Made by a program: the position numbers and the translations under genes
Notes under the pieces: model-generated
What the model saw: only the letters and a program-made list of their open reading frames with translations
What the model was told of the DNA's origin: nothing
Database searches by the model: none
Assembly: GCA_012514595.1 (NCBI GenBank)
Contig: JAAYZZ010000019.1
Span: 1-9,769 of the forward strand
Length of the DNA stretch: 9,769 bases
Source of the DNA: Elusimicrobiota bacterium
GTDB taxonomy: Bacteria > Omnitrophota > Gorgyraeia > Zapsychrales > Fredricksoniimonadaceae
Direction: 5' to 3'
Shown: in pieces, positions 6,610 to 9,769 of the stretch
Layout: the number at the start of each line of letters is the position of its first letter
Position numbering within the stretch: the stretch's first letter is position 1

Positions 6610-7899
6610 TTTACAAGGCCCGGGACCTTTTTGTCCGAGAGCGGCCGCCACGGAACCCAGGAGGATCCAAAAAAGCGCCGGATGCTGAACAGAATAAAGG
6701 GTCGTATCAAAGAATGCATGGACCAGAAAACCGAAGATCCCCGCCATGATCCCGGCGATGATCGAGGCATCGGGTCCTCCTCCCCTCACGACCCTGGCGG
6801 CATACATCATATGAAAGATCACGAACAGGAAAAAGACGAGGACCCCCGGGAGCCCGATCTCCGCTGACATCTGCAGATAGGAATTGTGGGGATAGGCCTT
6901 CCAGGCGTCTGAATACCGCTGGATGGTGTTCGTATAGGTATTCAGCCCGGTCCCTGTCAGGGGATGGTCCTTGATAATACGGACCGCGTCCTGCCAGAAG
7001 CCGACCCTTCCGGTTCCTGTCATGCCGCTCTGACGGAACCACTCCGCCAGGCTCCGGCTTCCCGACGCTGCCTCATTCTTTCCTGTAGAAACCGTGTCTG
7101 TGACAAGAGAAACGTTCCTTGTCGCCTGTAAAAAGGGAAGACCGACCAGAAAAAAACAGACCATGAGCGCAAAAAGGATCCCGGCATAACGACGCCGGAT
7201 CAACACCAGAAGAAGAGCAGCGGCCAGGAAACCGATCCAGGCGCCCCGGGAATAGGTCATGACAAGAACAGTCGCCCCCAGGCCTCCTGTCAAAAGAAGG
7301 GCCAGCAACCGGAACAAGCGCAGGCGCACGGCTGTCTTCTCCCATAAAAAGAGACCGTAAGAGAACAACACGGACAGCGCGATCACCAGATAGGCCCCGA
7401 GGCCATTGGCATGGGAGAACGAAGCCGTGACCCGTCCCTCGACCAGTGGAAGATCCTTGAAAATATCTGTTCCGGAAAAGAACTGAAAAAGGGCATCCAC
7501 AGACAGGATCCCGGCAGAAACAATGAGGACGCCGACCAGTGTCTTCAGACGACGCGATGAACCCAGGACCTCACGCGCCGCCAGGTACAAAAAAACATGT
7601 TCCAAGACCTTGCTGAGAAAGGCCTTGAGGCTCTGGTCCGGAAGCTCGCTCCACACAACAGCAAGAAGATTGATGATAACGACAGCCGCAAGCGCGATCA
7701 AAAGCCGCCCCGCACGCGGATCGAACCGCCAGGCGGGACGAGGAGAGGACCGCAGATAGACAACGGCCTGCGCCCCCTTTTTGATCAGGAATGTCAGGAT
7801 CGTGAGGACAGAAAAGATGCTGACCCCGGCCTTGGAGGCCGGCAGCACAAAGACCAGCATGCAGAGAAAGAAGAATATGAGCCTGTCGAGACTGCGCAT
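6598..7899 (-). CDS. O-antigen ligase / Wzy polymerase family membrane protein
   Basis: A 433-residue inner-membrane protein with about ten to twelve hydrophobic segments and the landmarks of the Wzy_C (O-antigen ligase) family: TYSRGAW at 215-221, then a large periplasmic loop (about 257-350) holding GRVGFWQDA (297-305), DHPLTGTGLNTY (311-322) and the conserved HNSYLQMSAEIGLPG region with His338. Segments after the loop lie near 352-370, 377-397 and 404-421. Such proteins join or polymerise undecaprenyl-linked glycans, for example adding O-antigen to lipid A-core. Ligase and polymerase cannot be told apart from the sequence, so no symbol is given. ATG at 7899 has AGGA (7910-7907) at 7-nt spacing. 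It follows fcl by 40 nt, suggesting a glycan-assembly operon with gmd and fcl. Its last codons contain the -35 box of the pgk promoter, and no terminator separates the two units. Confidence 0.88.
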   Translation of the reverse strand: MRSLDRLIFFFLCMLVFVLPASKAGVSIFSVLTILTFLIKKGAQAVVYLRSSPRPAWRFDPRAGRLLIALAAVVIINLLAVVWSELPDQSLKAFLSKVLEHVFLYLAAREVLGSSRRLKTLVGVLIVSAGILSVDALFQFFSGTDIFKDLPLVEGRVTASFSHANGLGAYLVIALSVLFSYGLFLWEKTAVRLRLFRLLALLLTGGLGATVLVMTYSRGAWIGFLAAALLLVLIRRRYAGILFALMVCFFLVGLPFLQATRNVSLVTDTVSTGKNEAASGSRSLAEWFRQSGMTGTGRVGFWQDAVRIIKDHPLTGTGLNTYTNTIQRYSDAWKAYPHNSYLQMSAEIGLPGVLVFFLFVIFHMMYAARVVRGGGPDASIIAGIMAGIFGFLVHAFFDTTLYSVQHPALFWILLGSVAAALGQKGPGPCKLTK

Positions 7900-7939
7900 G
7901 AAAATTTCCTGCTACCTACCACCCACAACATTTAACCTC

Positions 7940-8893
7940 TCACTCTTCACCTTTCACTTCCTTCTCATACCACTCCACCGTCCTCCTCAGCCCCTCGCGG
8001 AACGACACCTCGGCCTTGAACCCGAACTCCTTCTCGGCCCGCGAGGTGTCGAGACACCGCCGGGGCTGTCCGTCGGGCTTGGTGGCATCCCAAAGGACCT
8101 CTCCCTGGAACCCGGTCTCTTCGACGACCAGCTCCACAAGGTCCCGGATCGTGATCTCAAACCCGGCCCCGAGGTTCACAGGGTCGGACTTGTCATATTT
8201 CTCTGACGCCAGGACGATGCCGCGCGCCGCATCATCGACATAAAGGAATTCGCGGCTCGCCGTCCCCGTTCCCCAGACCGTGATCGAAGGATCTCCCCGG
8301 CGTTTGGCATCCACGCACTTTTTGATGAGGGCCGGGATCACATGCGAGGAGGAAGGATCGAAATTGTCGCCGGGCCCATAGAGATTGACCGGGAGAAGGA
8401 AGATCCCGTTGAATCCGTACTGCTCGCGGTACGCCTGTGACTGCACCAGAAGCATTTTCTTGGCGAGCCCGTAGGGGGCATTCGTCTCCTCGGGATATCC
8501 GATCCACAGATCCTCCTCCCTGAAGGGAACCGGAGTGAACTTCGGGTACGCGCAGATCGTCCCGGCGGACACGAACTTTTGGACGCCAAAAAGACGGGCC
8601 TGTTCGATCAACTGAACGCCCATCATGATATTTTCGTAGAAAAACTTCCCCGGATTCTCGCGGTTCGCCCCGATCCCGCCGACGACCGCCGCCAGATGGA
8701 TCATGAGGTCCGGACGGCCGTCCTTCAGCATCCGGATGATCGCGTCTTTTTCGCGAAGGTCATACTCTTTCGAACGCGGAATAAAGATATCCCGGCATCC
8801 GCGGCGCTCCAGCTCGCGCACGACAGCGCGGCCCAGGAACCCCGCGCCACCGGTCACGACAACGCGCGTTGTGTGCCATGCTCTCTGCTCCAT
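7940..8893 (-). CDS. fcl: GDP-L-fucose synthase (GDP-4-keto-6-deoxymannose epimerase/reductase)
   Basis: This NADPH-dependent enzyme epimerises and reduces GDP-4-keto-6-deoxy-D-mannose, the Gmd product, to GDP-L-fucose. The protein has 317 residues, normal for the family, and is an extended short-chain dehydrogenase. Visible features are the Rossmann motif TGGAGFLG (14-21), HLAAVVGGIGAN (66-77), catalytic Cys114 in GTICAYPK, the Tyr141-x3-Lys145 pair in NAPYGLAKK, NLYGPGDNFDP (170-180), His184 in SSSHVIPAL as the likely epimerisation acid, REFLYVDDAA (214-223), and the substrate-binding KPDGQPRR (272-279). The Ser found before Cys in E. coli (SSC) is Thr-Ile-Cys here, a common variant. ATG at 8893 is supported by AGGAG (8906-8902), which overlaps the gmd stop codon at 8-nt spacing. 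The 11-nt gap and shared pathway make gmd-fcl one operon. Confidence 0.95.
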   Translation of the reverse strand: MEQRAWHTTRVVVTGGAGFLGRAVVRELERRGCRDIFIPRSKEYDLREKDAIIRMLKDGRPDLMIHLAAVVGGIGANRENPGKFFYENIMMGVQLIEQARLFGVQKFVSAGTICAYPKFTPVPFREEDLWIGYPEETNAPYGLAKKMLLVQSQAYREQYGFNGIFLLPVNLYGPGDNFDPSSSHVIPALIKKCVDAKRRGDPSITVWGTGTASREFLYVDDAARGIVLASEKYDKSDPVNLGAGFEITIRDLVELVVEETGFQGEVLWDATKPDGQPRRCLDTSRAEKEFGFKAEVSFREGLRRTVEWYEKEVKGEE

Positions 8894-8904
8894 GCTCCCC
8901 GCTC

Positions 8905-9769
8905 CTATCTTTTTCCCTTGAGCCCGTACACTTCCTTCTCGACCTGCTTCATGTCCGCATCGACCATCATTTTGACGAGGTCATGGAATTTGACCCGAGG
9001 CTTCCATTTCAGTTTCTTGCGGGCCTTGGTCGCATCCCCCAAAAGAAGCTCGACCTCGGTGGGACGGAAATACCGCTTGTCGATCGCGACATGCTTCTTC
9101 CACGAAAGCCCTGCGTACTTGAAGGCCTCCTCGAGGAACTCGCGGACCGAGTGGGTCTCGCCGGTGGCGATCACATAATCATCCGGCTTCGGCTGCTGCA
9201 GCATGAGCCACATGGCCTCGACATAGTCGCCGGCAAAGCCCCAGTCGCGTTTGGCGTCGAGATTCCCGAGATAAAGCTTGTCCTGAAGACCATGCCTGAT
9301 CCGAGCGAGCGCCATGGTGATCTTGCGCGTCACAAAGGTCTCGCCCCGGCGGGGAGACTCGTGATTGAAGAGGATGCCGTTACAGGCGAACATCTTGTAC
9401 GCCTCGCGGTAATTGACCGTCATCCAGTAGGAATAGACCTTGGCCGCGCCATAGGGACTGCGCGGATAGAAAGGTGTCGTCTCCTTCTGAGGGACCTCCT
9501 GGACCTTTCCGAACATCTCGGAGCTCGAGGCCTGATAGAATTTCGCCTTGCAGCCCGTCTCGCGCAGGGCCTCCAGGAGACGGGTCGTTCCCATCCCCGT
9601 GATCTCCCCCGTGTATTCGGGGACATCAAAGCTCACCCGCACATGGCTCTGGGCCCCGAGGTTATAGACCTCGTCCGGCTGGACCTCACGGATGATCCGG
9701 CTTGTCGAACTCGCATCATTGAGATCCCCGTAGACGAGTTTGAGCGGCAGACCCTTCACATGCGGATCG
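8905..9769 (-). CDS. gmd: GDP-mannose 4,6-dehydratase, missing its N-terminus at the window edge
   Basis: Gmd removes water from GDP-D-mannose to give GDP-4-keto-6-deoxy-D-mannose, the first step to GDP-L-fucose. The visible 287 residues begin in frame with DPHVKGLPLKLVYGDLND at the right edge; the Rossmann glycine motif and roughly the first 60-80 residues lie outside. Numbering from the first visible residue, the diagnostic parts are VQPDEVYNLGAQSHV (29-43), the active-site SSSEMFG (81-87, Glu84), SPYGAAK with Tyr106 and Lys110, FNHESPRRGETFVTRKI, and RDWGFAGDYVEAMW. The C-terminus, with RPTEVELLLGDATKA and a Lys-rich end, is complete, with TAG at 8907-8905. The GTG at 9759 is not the start because conserved sequence continues upstream of it. 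It directly precedes fcl, the next enzyme of the pathway. Confidence 0.97.
   Translation of the reverse strand, partial: DPHVKGLPLKLVYGDLNDASSTSRIIREVQPDEVYNLGAQSHVRVSFDVPEYTGEITGMGTTRLLEALRETGCKAKFYQASSSEMFGKVQEVPQKETTPFYPRSPYGAAKVYSYWMTVNYREAYKMFACNGILFNHESPRRGETFVTRKITMALARIRHGLQDKLYLGNLDAKRDWGFAGDYVEAMWLMLQQPKPDDYVIATGETHSVREFLEEAFKYAGLSWKKHVAIDKRYFRPTEVELLLGDATKARKKLKWKPRVKFHDLVKMMVDADMKQVEKEVYGLKGKR

Noticed and set aside
6611..6645. Possible terminator at the end of the O-antigen ligase gene (GGAC/GTCC and GGCC/GGCC pairing)
   Set aside because: The inner stem is only four base pairs, the flanks are mismatched, and no T tract follows on the minus strand. It lies within coding sequence, just before the pgk promoter.
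5151..6749. A 532-codon open frame on the plus strand across pgk and tpiA
   Set aside because: It lies opposite two certain genes, and its translation is Arg/His/Asp/Gly-rich with no recognisable family. Long antisense frames like this (also 216-1334, 1013-2059 and 2986-4449) follow from GC-rich codon use.
7145..7160. T7 runs on the minus strand in the O-antigen ligase gene (also near 7585-7592) as terminators
   Set aside because: No inverted repeat precedes either run; they encode Phe/Leu-type residues in membrane segments or chance Lys-poor stretches.
9757..9759. GTG as the start of gmd
   Set aside because: The reading frame stays open to the window edge, and the protein would lack the cofactor-binding N-terminus that this family requires. 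The gene is cut by the edge rather than short.
1..9769. tRNA or rRNA genes, CRISPR arrays, insertion sequences, phage genes
   Set aside because: No repeat-spacer pattern, no transposase or terminal repeats, and no RNA gene signature were seen; nearly every base is assigned to ordinary minus-strand genes.

Overview
This window carries nine protein-coding genes plus one fragment at the left edge (ten if the right-edge fragment is counted separately from complete genes: eight complete, two cut by the edges). All lie on the minus strand and are read from right to left, with almost no spacing: most gaps are under 40 nt and two junctions are ATGA overlaps. The DNA is GC-rich. The gene set points to a Gram-negative (diderm) bacterium: GDP-fucose synthesis, an O-antigen ligase/polymerase-type membrane protein, SecG, and a periplasmic-binding-protein ABC importer. 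The Pgk and Fcl sequences and the gene order would fit an uncultured lineage such as Omnitrophota, but that is a low-confidence guess from sequence style, not a phylogeny.

Layout in the order of transcription. (1) Surface polysaccharide block, 9769 to 6598: gmd (5' end cut by the window edge), fcl, and an O-antigen ligase/polymerase-family gene. Gmd and Fcl convert GDP-mannose to GDP-L-fucose, and the membrane protein probably polymerises or ligates the finished glycan. (2) A perfect sigma-70-type promoter (TTGACA, 16 nt, TATAAT) at 6609-6582. Its -35 box is formed by the last codons of the membrane protein gene. (3) Central metabolism and secretion block, 6542 to 4087: pgk, tpiA, secG, a common bacterial grouping, here tightly packed with clear ribosome binding sites. 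(4) Peptide/nickel-type (SBP_bac_5) ABC importer, 4068 to 1: a binding protein, two permeases (DppB- and DppC-like) and the first 67 codons of the ATPase. It begins only 18 nt after secG, so it is probably read partly from the pgk promoter.

No wholly new system is apparent and the genes belong to known families. The most unusual signal is a textbook intrinsic terminator (10-bp perfect stem, 6-nt loop, 8 T) placed inside the signal-peptide codons of the ABC binding protein. It could make transcription of the importer depend on whether its leader is being translated. Other points worth checking are a Pgk with an Asp in place of a usual 3-phosphoglycerate-binding Arg, next to an insertion, and with a Cys-Gly-Cys-Gly-Cys tail; an A5G8 tract at the permease-ATPase junction where a -1 shift would fuse the two proteins; and a 125-nt purine-rich, possibly structured gap before the first permease.
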